DNA of 64,000 bases. Source: Rusavskia elegans. Lineage: Eukaryota; Ascomycota; Lecanoromycetes; Teloschistales; Teloschistaceae. Location of the stretch: positions 104,717 through 168,716 of the forward strand of contig SAUG01000134.1 of the NCBI GenBank assembly GCA_011316305.1, written 5' to 3'. This document shows positions 18,854-30,347 of this stretch, one piece after another (position 1 is the first letter of the stretch; each line of letters begins with the position of its first letter). Made by a program: the position numbers and the translations under genes. The notes below the pieces were generated by a model. That model searched no databases and was not told where the DNA came from. It was given only the letters and a program-made list of their open reading frames with translations.

Positions 18854-19809
18854 TTAGACCTTACGGAAGTCTGTACACTCGTTAGCGCCCGTCAATCCAT
18901 ACACGATGGAGAAACTCACCTGAGAGCACAGGGTAGATCGTCTCGAATGCTTGATAGATTTCTTCGCGAACTTTCGCACCAGTGAGGACAATCTTCCCGC
19001 TGACAAAAATCAATAGAACGATCTTAGGTTTGTACATGCGGTAGATAAGACCGGGGAACAATTCGGGCTCGTAGGAGCTGAAGTTATGATGGCGACTGGC
19101 CAATCCTTCAAGACGGATTGGGAACTTGATGTCGCACGAGCCAACGATATTTTGAATCTTGAAGTCCGTGAATTTGGCGTTGAACCCAAGTTTCTGGATG
19201 ATGCGAGCGTATTTACGCGAGGCGAGTTTGGAGTCATCTTCCGACTTTGCACCAGTGACGACCATCTTGCCAGATGCAAAGATAAGAGCGGTCGTCTTGG
19301 GTTCGCGAATGCGCATTATAACGGCGGCGAAACGCTATAACAAAGGTTAGCAGTCTGGTACAAACTGGCAATTTGCTCAGTAAGTACCTTAGGGTTGTAT
19401 TCAGCATTTCTGGCGTGCAGAGCGATCGTCTTAAGGTCCAAGCGGCAGTCAAGGTTGACCGTGGCGACGATGTTTCTTAAGCATGCCTTTAAGCCTCAAA
19501 TCATCATTGAGGCAAGTTGGGCTATACTCACTGCAAGGTCGGAACAATCCCACTGACACCTTGTCCAGCACCAGGCGTGGCCGCCGGAGTCGTGGGAGTC
19601 ACCCCATTGCCATTCGAAGTGGCATTGCCTCCGTGAACCTGACCATCCGCGCCATTCGTCTTTCCGGATTTACCGTTCGCCTGAGCAAAACCATCTTTCT
19701 CAGAGGGCGGCGTCAAGTCTCCAGTTCCACCAGGGAACGACAAGGAGGCGGGGGAGGTAAAAGCGGTGGCCTGTTGAGCAGTGGACGGGTGCGTGGTGAG
19801 AGTGTCCAT
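18854..19809 (-). CDS. SPT15: TATA-box-binding protein
   Basis: Four exons (19809-19532, 19475-19388, 19334-18920, 18870-18854) give 265 aa. TBP binds TATA elements and nucleates initiation by all three nuclear RNA polymerases. Residues 1 to about 90 are a low-complexity, species-variable N terminus ([17 protein letters not shown]). The rest is the two-repeat saddle domain: [40 protein letters not shown], then [20 protein letters not shown], and in repeat two [22 protein letters not shown] and [17 protein letters not shown]. The last exon supplies only DFRKV and the stop, ending the invariant YPVLS-DFRK tail. Introns are 49-56 nt. Nothing in the saddle looks altered. The upstream spacer is long (about 2.2 kb). 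Confidence 0.96.
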
Positions 19810-22058
19810 CTTGATGACCTCGGGCGATTGAAGAGTAGGGAAGATTGAGTAGCGACAGCCGGCAGTCTGCGAGATAGTCGTTAGAATCTTGAAGTGGACG
19901 GCTTGGTGGGCCCGAGGATCGATGAGGAAATCGAGGCTTGATGATCGTCGGCCAGAGGTTGAAGCGATGGAGGATCGCACTCGATGGCCAGAAGGGATCG
20001 TACCGTATGTGGGAGATGAACAACCAAATGTCTCCCCTACAGCCGCTGCTCGACTTGACTGTTGCAGTGATGCGCAAGCTTTATTTCATGAGGGTTCTGA
20101 TGACTTCAAACCACACAACAGGTTTCCGCTGAGGTCCTGATGATATCCTGTGACGGTTGAAGTGAGGTTGTGAAAGTGGTGACTGTGCGCACAACGGCAA
20201 ATCTTGTCAAGAGTCGCTAAGTCAGATCGGAAGAAGTCTCGTGAGAGAGTGGAAAGAGCACGAAAGAGTGCGCCTTTCAAAATTTCTATTAAAGCTATGA
20301 AAGTCGGGCTTGTAGGATGGATGGCAACGGGAGTGCTGTAGGAGAATCGGAGGATTTCGAGTTGTATGAGGGGGTGGAAATTGTCACACCCGGGGCAGCA
20401 AATTCCACAAAATAGAGGGTGGGCAACAAGCCCTTTAAGTATTCCGCCGGGGCTCTCGCTGCTTTGTGCAAAAGCCTCAGACTAGCTTGTATTAAGAATA
20501 GTACCAAGCAGTGACCCACCACTAGCGGACTCCTGCTACTGGTCAATCCTCAATCCGAACCAATGAGAACGCTATGGCGGTGACTCAGACGCGCCTGGCC
20601 CTCCTCCTTTGTGGACAAGGGTTTCAGGCGCGCCGCTGCTTTTAATGTTTCGATTGAGCCAGGCAGCAATCTTCTTTTCAGTTCTCCTTCACTTGTATAG
20701 GCCGGAGCAGTATTGTTCATCCATTATTATTGTTCTGAAGATCTTCTACAGCAGAGCAGTCAACAAGAAGGCACTACAAAGTCATCGATACTGTTGATCA
20801 CCCGGCTGCCTTCTGTGTTCAGCACTCCAATACCACGACCAGGCACCATGTGACCTCAGTGGCACGACAGCGGCCTGCAACATAATGGTAATACGGTCCA
20901 TAGCAACAACTGGTAGAGGTAAGGATATGTGCGAATGGCACAGATAGCATGGGGCATGGGTAAGAGCTAGCCTGATGACGATCAAGAACCCTCGAATCAT
21001 AATAATATTGCAGGATGCGGGAGAAATCAACAGCAGACAAATAATAAATGATTATCCGTTGAATTCAGTCAATCTGACAAAATCAAGGTCCTGGAGCTCC
21101 GAAAGAAAACGCGGCTTAACCGCTCTAATCATCTTCTGAGCCTGTCCCATAGGTCCGGAGACTCTTCTACCGTGAGACATATCCCACTCGTAATGTTCTT
21201 TTTGGTCGCTGGTGCTGTTTCAATTGTATTGTAGGTAGGAGGGCGGCAATAGAGGTTTTTGCTCAGGATACTCTAATCTTTCTGATGTAGCCGCCATCTG
21301 ATTGCATCATGTCTTGTCATTACTCGTACTGTAGACCTGTAATAATGCCGGATTTCCCTTGCATGAGGACTGGCACGCTACCCCTGTCCCACGATGCACA
21401 GAGTCGGGTATCATGCGCTTCTGGATTAGTAATGGCGTCGCAATCTAACATCGGGCTATCATCTGGTAGATAGAGCGCAAAGGTGTGGACGACGACTGGG
21501 AGTATGCATTAGATAGAGGTCACGGTGCGGTTACACCGTTGTAGAACCATGTAGCAAGTATTGTCATAAAATCGTCATTATTGAAGTAGATAGGAAAGAA
21601 CACCCGTTATTGCGGATGGGTACGAAAGGCATATGATAGAGGGTCCGGGAGCTCTGCCAGTTTGGATGATTCGCCCAAGAAGCCACGCTGGCACTACTAT
21701 CCTATCGTGCAGTGGTGCAGGGATCCCGAAAATCTGAGAATTAATTGGAGGATAGGTCGTCCGAATCAAGTTAGACCTAGATGTAGTACACAATCGTTAT
21801 TTAGCACGAGACGATATTGTTGCGTTTCGATTTTTACTATATTCTTCTACTCTGTTGCCCCCAGTATATTATTCGTGGTCCCCTCCACCCACACGCTTTC
21901 CTACAAGGCCTCCGTCCACCTCCAAGCCTGGCCAGCAACACACAACATCTTTGATTACTTAATTTCCACACCCAAGCAAGCGCCGTATTGCTGCAGAGCC
22001 CGAGATGAATAATTTGACCGCCGGTCCTGGTGTGAAGTACTAGGTTGCACTAATTCTC
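19810..22058. other. divergent spacer between TBP and the Myb/SANT gene
   Basis: About 2.25 kb. The first few hundred bases should be TBP 5'UTR and promoter. A CCAAT box (20560-20564) and a perfect TGACTCA Gcn4/AP-1-type site (20581-20587) lie within 30 bp of each other about 0.75 kb upstream of TBP. No gene, tRNA or repeat is evident in the remainder. Confidence 0.45.
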
Positions 22059-24422
22059 ATGAAAGGTAATTTTTTCGATATTAAACGAGCGTTGTCCACA
22101 TCATCCGCTTTGATGTCGCATTTGTTTTCTTCTGCGCTGACTGCCTCATCGATGTCCTTTGCTCCAGAAGGCTCGTTGTTGTTGTCGGCGCCGCCCCAAG
22201 CGGAGGCGCATCCGCAAAGTCTTGGCACCACCATGAGCAACAATAATACGAGCACCCATGAATATTCTGATCAGGGCCCGTCACATCCGCCATATGACAC
22301 AAGGGATTCACATGCCCCTTCACTCCCACAACATGGCTTTACCCCTCAACATTCAGATTCTATCCCTCCGCATTCCAGCGATATCCCTCCCGTTGCCATG
22401 GTGAGTTCGGTTGTGGACTGTAATCATCCTGTCGAGGACTCCCACCCTTATAACTCGGTGCAGAAGCCTGAAGCTAGAGCCAATAGGGGTCCGCCAAAAC
22501 AAATCACACCGGCCCAATCTCCCGAGGGCAAGCCGGCTTCCACTGGCCGTAGGAGAACACGCACCAAAGTGGTGGCATGGGATCCAAAAGACCTAGAGGA
22601 CATATACGTGCGGAAAGAAGTTAACAAAGAAGATTGGGATACGATATGCCGAGTAAGCTTTCTCTTGTCCCACCTGCTCCCGTAAAGGACGGATGCTTAA
22701 CCCTTGGAAGGATTATCCCAGTCGGACTAGGGTTGCTATGCGTCAACAAGTCATCGTACGTCAATTCGAATCATCTCAAATTTACTCGTTTATCACTCAC
22801 GATTCCGCAGAAAATGAGAGAAAAGAAGCAGCGGGAGGCAGTGGGCCTCGGTCATGTACGAATATGCGACTCGCCTGGTTACTACACCGATCTAACCTCT
22901 CGGTAGGGAGCTGGGAAAAGCTCAACATATTCGGACTCGCCGCAGCCGGCATCTAATGGCATTAAGTGGGCTTCTGTGAATGGCTATCAGAGTAGCCCTG
23001 CCGAGGCTGATTCTTACCACCAAAGACTGTCAGTCGATGGCGAAGAATCCAGTGACGATTTCGATTTTAGCTCTGCTCCCGATAGTGACCACGAAGGGAA
23101 GATGGGCAAGCAGTTTGACCTCCCAGCGCGAGTAAGCGAACCCATCCTAGGTTTATGCCGACTGTGGTACTCATCTATGCCAGAGTACCCCTTCTCATTC
23201 TCTGGGTGTCGCGATGCCAGAAATTCCCCCACAACAGCCTATTGTCCCGTCAATGCCAATCATCGCTCCGGAGGGGTTTCAAGCTAATAGGCAACACCAG
23301 CCCGAATTCGATGTCCTCGCCGCTCAGTCTAGAGGGCAACCAATAGCTCCTCGACAATTGCCGCCGAAGCCTTCGTCAACCTCAGCAGCATTTTTCGACT
23401 ACAGATCGTCCGTGGCGCCCGATTTCCGCGTAACACAGAGGACCAAACGTGGCCGTGACTTTGAAGCAGTAGATTCAGAGCTTCAATCTACGGATAATTT
23501 CCACAAACGACGGAAGCATCAGATGGAAGCTACTGACCCTTCCAGTATTATGGTCGGCGTCAGCGAAGAGTGTGCGATGCCGTTCAATCTACCCCAAACA
23601 ATGCCAGTCCCTTTATTGCCGCCAAGGATACCCTCAGATTCCGAGTTGGACGAAATGTGTATTCAGTTCCGCGACAAGTTTCGAATGATGGCAGCATACT
23701 ACTACGAAGAACAGAGGATCAGTAAGAATCTGTTCGATGCAGCGATCGATCGAGCGAATGCACGTGCTGCTGGCGCTCTCCAAAAGCTTGACGAAGCCAA
23801 TCAGATTTACGCCGAACAAGCAAAGGAGGCTCGTTTATCGTCACAGATCGAACATGACCTCTTGAGCAAAAAGCTTACAGCCGAGATATCAGAGAATAGT
23901 CGGCTGGCCGAAGAGCTCTCAAGTTGTCGCCACAAATTAGCAGCTGCAAACGAGACTCCTGAGCGCAAGACTTACACTGCAGTAGCTGAAAACATACCTC
24001 GACCGGACGTTGAGAGGAATGCGGTCCCGCAGTCTTCGTTAATCGAGACACTGCAACAAGAACTTCTTACGGTAAAGGAGGATGCCAAACGCGCAGACGT
24101 CGCGAACAACCTACTTGATGAAGAAGCTGCCAAGATGCGACGAGATGGTAGGGACACCCACAGCATGGTTCAAGAAGTTAAGAGGCAGCATGACAGAGTG
24201 ACAGCCAAGATTGACCATCTCGTGTCCCAAGATCTTCAAGATCTGACGAATAAAGAGGTCAAGAAGTATATCATGGATGTTAAAGCAGAGGACCAAGGAC
24301 TGTCGAACAAAGTCAAGCAAGTGGAAGACTTTTTGAACAAGCCCAATCATCTGACCTTCGGAGCTATGCATCAATCGCCAAATATTGTTGCGAATGGGTC
24401 CGTGTCGGAAGGCCCCACTTGA
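22059..24422 (+). CDS. Myb/SANT-like protein with C-terminal coiled coil (unnamed)
   Basis: Five exons (22059-22652, 22711-22755, 22811-22855, 22907-23131, 23184-24422) give up to 715 aa. The region spanning exons 1-3 reads RTKVVAWDPKDLEDIYVRKE...DWDTICRDYPSRTRVAMRQQVI, with spaced tryptophans and a YPxRTRxAMRQQ helix, resembling a Myb/SANT-type DNA-binding domain. A serine-, proline-rich linker with an acidic stretch (EESSDDFDFSSAPDSD) and a basic KRGRDFEAVD-KRRKH patch follows. From about residue 460 the protein is a long helical, probably coiled-coil region (KLDEANQIYAEQAKEARLSS and onward). It is probably a nuclear DNA-associated protein. All four introns are 51-58 nt and phase 0. The start is uncertain: ATGs at 22152 and 22233 are in frame, and 22233 has the best context (CACCATGA). 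Confidence 0.65.
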
Positions 24423-25839
24423 AGCCCGTCGAAAAGCTGTGGTATTAGCAGATGCAAGCCAGGGCCCGAGCCGTTATACATGGGTTGATGAAGCAGTCGG
24501 GTATACTGGCTGGAAGCGTCAGTTTCATATTATCAGGGGGCTCATGCTCCGCTACGGGACTCAAGGCTGCCTAGGCTGGGGGCATCTGGAGGCCGAGGAA
24601 CGCGCCACACCAACCTGGCCATACCACCTTTTTGGACCTCTGAAGGGCTTGTAGGCGCCTAGGAAGCCCTCCTGGTGTCGATTCAATGAGCACAACTCGG
24701 CTGGGCTCGGTGGACCGAATTTGTCCAGCGAATCGCTTGTGCTGTCCTTTTGCCATTGCAGATCTCTGGCCTGGTGCCAATGTTGGAAATGACATGTACG
24801 AAATCATCAGTCTACTGAGATCGTTCTCGGACACGCACCGAAATATCTCGTACATCAGTTGCAGGCAAAGGAGCGGATGCCAGGAGCATATAATTGGTCC
24901 GCCATCATCGATTGAGCACGTTCGATTCGATACGTAGTGCATACATTCAGGCTGCGAGGACAGCTCCATACTTGGAGATTTACATAGACATCTGGGGTGA
25001 TGGTCTATCTTAGGGAGATATATAATAGCAATATTCGAGCTCACCAGCTCCGTACAGTCATTCCTATCATCTCAACTGTTGTGTGCAGAAAGCTAACAGC
25101 CTTTTCCACTTGACGTAAATAGAAGACTGTTATCGACATTCCCTACGTGCCTTTCTGTCCATGAACCCATGTTTGGCACTCTTCAAGGCCGTCGTTTACG
25201 ACCGGTGTGACTTTTAGGAAGTGAGTACGCCATAATACCTATGCTAAGCACTCGGGTCGCTGGTGGTAGAAGGTAATACTCCCTGCTTTTGGGAGGGAAG
25301 TCAAAACGACCAGTGAATAATTCCGTCCCCTTCTCGTCAGAACAAGAATAGATTGCGTATGTGGGCACAGCAACGCACACATCTGGCGCTCATGATGTAG
25401 ACTAAGTCACTACAAGTATACAGTCCTATTGAACGTGACGTTACGGGTCAACATCTGTGCAATCGTTAGGACCATATCCCGTATCGAGGTACCGGTTGTT
25501 GTTGTGACCCCTCATTGCAATCTATTCCTGTTCTGACGTGCCCTTGTCCGAGTGTGGAAGGTGCAACCTCATGGCACTAGCACTCATGAGATCACGACAC
25601 TACATATGATATATCGAACAACTCATAACAGCCGACTGGAACTACGACCGAAAGCAACCTTGGATTGGGACCAATGTGCTATATTACGCATGGATCTGTT
25701 CACGTTGCTGGACCATAAGCCTACTTCGCTGCACAATCCTGCTTCTTGAGGCCGTCTTTTCCCGTAAAATCACGCGTCAGTCCCTCACCAAATGCAGTCA
25801 TAGCAACGAATAAGACAGGTCTAGGTTTCATTATCAGCC
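24423..25839. other. spacer
   Basis: About 1.4 kb between two same-strand genes. No supported gene, repeat or RNA is seen; the 157-codon minus-strand open frame at 24571-25044 has no recognisable features. Confidence 0.45.
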
Positions 25840-27306
25840 ATGGATACCATGCCATCGGCTTTGTTACGTGTCTTGTTGCCCAAAGTACCTTTTGTTGCAA
25901 AGACCGCTCTATGGCACACCCTCTGGCTTTCTCCAACCTCGTCGAAATGGGACCTAAGGACAGAAGTTACGGTTAACATCATTCGCTGCCTCCTCGATTC
26001 TCCTGGACCAACTCCACTCTCGAAACAGCAGCGATGGAGCTTGAAAGACCCCGGCATCAAGGGCCCCATGTGGATATCCAAGGTAACCCTGCCCAAACCC
26101 CAAGAGGACGATATACGATCGGTCCTAGTGGATGCTATAGAAACCCTGAAAGGAGCCGGTGGAGTCTATACCACTCCTGCCGTTTTGTCCGTCGAGGCCG
26201 AATGGACAGGCTATCGTGCTAATGTGCGCCATGACCGTCCCCGACTGGACCTTTCAGAAGCCCAGCATTACCAGAGACTGATGAGTGAAGTCACCAGCCC
26301 AGTCACCTTAATCTACCTCCACGGTGGTGCGCACTATATGATGGACCCTTCTTCCCACCGTATACCGGTATCCCGCTTGGCGCATTTGACCAACGGACGC
26401 TGTCTATCGGTCCGTTATCGCTTAACGCCCCAGGACCCTTTCCCGTGTGCTCTTCTCGATGCCTTCCAAACCTACCTTTCGTTACTCTACCCACCACCGG
26501 GCTCTTTTCATGAGCCTGTCGCGCCAAAGAACATCGTCTTAGCTGGGGACAGCGCTGGTGGTAATCTTGCGCTTGCTCTTGTACAGCTGATTCTGGAAAT
26601 CAACCGCTCGAGCACCCGAGAATCTTTGGCCTTCCATGGTCAGACGATTGAATTTCCCCTTCCTCTACCCGCGGGTGTAGCCAGCAGCTCTCCCTGGACC
26701 GACCTCTCCCGTTGCATGCCTTCCATACTCTCAAACGCTCAATACGACTACTTACCGCCTCCAAAGGGGCCAGACACGGTATCACGTTTCCCTCACGATG
26801 ATATATGGCCTACGGATCCGCCTCGTGGCGATCTCTATTGCGATCTCAGCATGCTGGATCATCCCTTGGTGTCTCCTCTGGCCGCTAAAGATTGGAGCAA
26901 AAGCTGTCCCATGTTTTTCTCCTGTGGCGAAGAAATGCTAGCAGACGAAGGGAAAGCAGTCGCAAATTTGGCCGCCAAGCAAGGGGTAACGGTAGTCTGG
27001 GAACAGTACGAGGCCATGCCCCACTGTTTCCCCCTACTCTTCGAGCATCTGGAGGCGGGCCGGAGAGGTTTCAAGAATTGGGCTGCTTTCTGTTCCAAAG
27101 TCGCCACCGGTAGTGACGACGACGAAGAAGCCAGATTAGAGACGAACGGGACTTGGTATGCTGCCAAGACGTGCAAGGAGACCGCCGTTGACGTCAGATC
27201 TTTGGCCCTTTGCAGTAGGGAAGAGGTGGCTGAGAGGATGGGTTCAGCGATACATGCAAGAATGCAAGGCAAAGAGGGCGAGGCAAAGATCTTGCCGAAA
27301 CTATGA
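25840..27306 (+). CDS. alpha/beta hydrolase of the HSL/steryl-acetyl-hydrolase type
   Basis: Single-exon gene, 488 aa. The hormone-sensitive-lipase-type oxyanion motif appears as LIYLHGGAHYM (about residues 152-162), and the nucleophile elbow as LAGDSAGGNLALAL (about 232-245, catalytic Ser in GDSAG). A probable catalytic His lies in EAMPHCFPLL (about 395), with the acidic member likely in MLADEGKAV just before it. The N terminus is moderately hydrophobic (SALLRVLLPKVPFVAKTALWHTLW) and could anchor the protein to ER membrane, as in yeast Say1, which deacetylates sterols. Substrate is not defined by sequence; detoxifying esterase is equally possible. The ATG at 25840 is the first in frame; the C-terminal 70 residues are weakly conserved in this family as I recall it. 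Confidence 0.8.
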   Translation: MDTMPSALLRVLLPKVPFVAKTALWHTLWLSPTSSKWDLRTEVTVNIIRCLLDSPGPTPLSKQQRWSLKDPGIKGPMWISKVTLPKPQEDDIRSVLVDAIETLKGAGGVYTTPAVLSVEAEWTGYRANVRHDRPRLDLSEAQHYQRLMSEVTSPVTLIYLHGGAHYMMDPSSHRIPVSRLAHLTNGRCLSVRYRLTPQDPFPCALLDAFQTYLSLLYPPPGSFHEPVAPKNIVLAGDSAGGNLALALVQLILEINRSSTRESLAFHGQTIEFPLPLPAGVASSSPWTDLSRCMPSILSNAQYDYLPPPKGPDTVSRFPHDDIWPTDPPRGDLYCDLSMLDHPLVSPLAAKDWSKSCPMFFSCGEEMLADEGKAVANLAAKQGVTVVWEQYEAMPHCFPLLFEHLEAGRRGFKNWAAFCSKVATGSDDDEEARLETNGTWYAAKTCKETAVDVRSLALCSREEVAERMGSAIHARMQGKEGEAKILPKL

Positions 27307-29134
27307 CGATATTTGGACATTGGTCACCACGCGAGATGTGGTCGCAATAGACAGAGCCACCAGGTATGTTGTATGATTCCGAGCATGGCGTTAGAAGATA
27401 TCTCTGCCCGACAACGAATCGCCGATTAGGTTCTGTCACTTAACCGGAGTGTCTTTTATTCGTTTGGTTCTGCTGGCCTTTGTCAACATTCTCTAGCAAG
27501 ACTTTGATCGACCGACCTACAACATTTCTCGTGGCCCGTGTCGTCATCGAAAGAAGCCATGCACGACATCAATCGGCGATGCGGCGCAGTGCACCACAAA
27601 GCTCGAGGTTGGATCGATTCACCGAGCACCGAAGCAGCTCATTGGCGCGCTTGATGAAGAGCGTGTGCTCTCTCTTGCTCTCCACCAGCCTCCTTTGGTG
27701 CCATACATTGTCCACAAACACATTCGTAGCTCATGCAACATTTCTGGTTCCACCAGAGGGATCAAATGCGGGCAACCTAGTGGATGGTTCATTGGGCCAG
27801 AGAATACGGATACCCCTGTCAAATGTGTGACACACAGAAAGAAAGGCATGTCTGACAGTCCCGCATGCTGCAAGCCCAGGAGAGGTTGCAGATTAGCTGT
27901 CAAAGTCACATTAGCGGCGCATCAGACGTCGATCATCCCGTCTTTCCTGCTGTATCTGCATCTGCTGCACGTTCCTTATCCGGACCGTCTTAAGCGGTCC
28001 GATCTTTTCGGAGACTCTTTCTGCAGTTTCCAAGCTTTTGCTACATGGCCTTCTTGGCTCGATCGTGGAAGCACCTTCTGTCTAGATCGGGGAAATGGTT
28101 GTGCATCTCCCTGTTGTAGCGGATTTGTCATCACAGAGAATGTGTAGACGATAAAGTCATGCTGCCTGAAGACGCGCATGCGGATCATTGCGGAAAGTGT
28201 ACGACAGTTGCGTCTGGTCACACGGTCTACACCGTGGTCTACAGCAAGGCGAAGGCTGGACATCGGCAAAGTAAGGGGCGTGTATCAGAGAGAAAACAGC
28301 CGAGATATGGCACGCCGTATTCGATATCTCTCTTTCGGTGCCGCAGGTGAAATCACAATTGCCTCTTTATTCTCCAAGTGTTACCCAAGCTCCACTGGTG
28401 TAACCAGACTCCTTTTCTCGGCTTATGTGTCAATGGGTGCACCGCTCGTACAGTCGTAAAGCCGGAGCCTGGCCATGGACATAAGTCCATACAAGTCCTC
28501 AGCATCCGTAACCGAGCTTGGTCAGGACATTATCATTCTCCTGTCATTTTTTTCTCTCAAGCCCTCCCAGTTACCCCCAAGAAAAGAGATTTGAACAATA
28601 GGTCAAGGTAGAAATTTACTTAAACTACCAGTCTTCTATCATCGATCCCACAAAGCTTTGCTCATGGTGTCCACGAACTGGAACACAGAAACGGAGACGA
28701 GTGAGACGAGCAGCAGATAAAGATAGATGCTAGTTAAGATGACTCGGGGATGTGTCACGTGCAAGAAAGAGCCTCCTCGGTTGCTGGTATAGTTAAACCC
28801 AAGGTCTCGACCTGCGATCTCATCCATGACTTAATGTCTTTGATGTGAAGTTCACATCGCAGTTGAATCTTGCATTATCTTATTAGGGTACTCTCAAAAG
28901 TTTCTTGGTAAATATGACGATTCCTATCCAGATCCATTGCCAGGACCCGGGGGGGCCGATTGGCGAATGATGATACAACATCGTAGAGACCTTTTACCCC
29001 CAATAAAGCAGCAAAAAATGCAGCAACGAGCTATCCGACCAAAAGCCATGAAGGAGATGAGACTGGAGTGTTAGACCCACGTCCATCCCGATCCATGATG
29101 CGTACAATGTTTTGTGTATAGTACAGATGCCAAT
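27307..29134. other. spacer with possible small ORFs
   Basis: About 1.8 kb between converging genes. It holds a candidate short secreted ORF (27654-27830) and a 62-codon minus-strand frame (28827-28639) with one hydrophobic helix (VILTSIYLYLLLVSLVSVSV); neither has independent support. The remainder shows no structure I can name. Confidence 0.4.
27654..27830 (+). CDS. candidate small secreted protein or truncated gene
   Basis: From the ATG at 27654 the 58-codon frame starts MKSVCSLLLSTSLLWCHTLS, a plausible signal peptide, and goes on to ATFLVPPEGSNAGNLVDGSL. The F-x-x-P...G spacing resembles the start of fungal extracellular immunoglobulin-like domains, but no continuation was found in any frame after the stop. 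It may be an effector-like peptide, the 5' remnant of a decayed secreted protein, or chance. Confidence 0.22.
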   Translation: MKSVCSLLLSTSLLWCHTLSTNTFVAHATFLVPPEGSNAGNLVDGSLGQRIRIPLSNV

Positions 29135-30347
29135 TCAGGATGCCCCGTTCCGCTCGCCATTCATATCATGACCATTAGCGTGCCCATTCGTTCTAGAGTC
29201 CTTGATCAGATGCCCATTCACCGGCGTCAATGCTTCCATCCCATTCAATACTCTCTCTACGTTTTCCATGGCTAATTGCTCGAATCCGGTCTTCGTCTCC
29301 ACGGCGCCGCCTCCGGTATGGCATGTCATCGTCACATTCAACATGGTCACCAGCCTCTCGTTCACATGAGGTTCGGAAGCATGGACGTCCAACCCGGCAG
29401 CTGCCAGGTGCCCCGATTCCAGAGCCTCCGCTAATGCGTCTTCGTCGACCAGGCTTCCGCGGGCGATGTTTACGAAGCGCGACCCACGGGGCAACTGTGC
29501 GATAAGTTCGGATGTAAGGAACGGGCGTCCGCCCAATGTCGAGGGCGTGGCCAGGAGGAGGCAATCGGTTTTTCGCAACATGCTACCTATATCGGGGTGG
29601 AATTCGGCCTGGACCACATCCTCCTGTTCCGGGCGTTTCCGCACGATGTCGTGGTAGAGAATCTTCATGCCGAACGCAGCGTATGCCTTTAGGGCGATTG
29701 CGTAGCCAATATTGCCCAGGCCGACGATACCGAGAGTGTGGCCTCGGGGATTATATGACGTGGCAGGTAAATCGTGGTGAGCACGGGAAAATCGCTTCGG
29801 GTCCATGGATCGAGCAGCAAGAAAAGAAGAAATCATGTTGCGGAAGACAGAGATGATGTGCCACAGAGCCATGTCTCCTACGGCTTCTGTTGATGCACCG
29901 GCGCCGTTGCAGTACAGAATGCCTATCGGTCATTCTTGGTCAGCCGAGTGAGGTGCCAATATAGATGTTGTTGACGCTGTAGGTTGTGCGACGGAACGTA
30001 CCATGCTTGGCCAAACAAAAGACGTCGACCCAATCGTAGCCGGCTCCAGCACTCGCGTAGACCTTCAGCCCTGGCGGCAGCAGCTGGATCAGTTCTTCAT
30101 CCCAGTTCCCCATCTCCCCGCCGGTATGCCATGAGGGCCGCATTATGGCTTGGAAGCGACCCCATGATCCGTCTCGGAGATGTTGCAGGAAGGCCGGGCG
30201 TTGCAGATCAGCTGGCGCAGGGTGAACAATGTCGAACTGCGAGGTCAAACGCTGGTATAGCGTCGGATCGTATTTGATGTCATCTCCCAGGAAAAGGATT
30301 CGAGCTCGATCGGATGGAGGTGGGGAGGGAGTCATGGCGATGGGCAT
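29135..30347 (-). CDS. D-isomer-specific 2-hydroxyacid dehydrogenase
   Basis: Two exons (30347-30002, 29922-29135) joined across a 79-nt intron give 377 aa. The enzyme interconverts 2-oxo acids and D-2-hydroxy acids with NAD(P)H. Exon 1 carries the first substrate-domain half with the motif VYASAGAGYDWVDV; the splice restores GILYCNGAGASTEAVGDMAL. The NAD-binding Rossmann motif is LGIVGLGNIGYA. The catalytic Arg lies in FVNIARGSLVDEDAL, the Glu in GLDVHASEPHVN and the His in MTCHTGGG. The TCHTGGGAVETKTGFE segment resembles fungal D-mandelate-dehydrogenase-like members more than formate or phosphoglycerate dehydrogenases; that finer call is an inference. The tail (NGHANGHDMNGERNG) is low complexity. 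Start ATG 30347; another ATG follows four codons later. Confidence 0.9.

Noticed and set aside
25840..30347. hydrolase, dehydrogenase and oxidase as a metabolic gene cluster
   Set aside because: No backbone synthase, transporter or regulator is nearby, spacing is ordinary, and housekeeping genes surround them.
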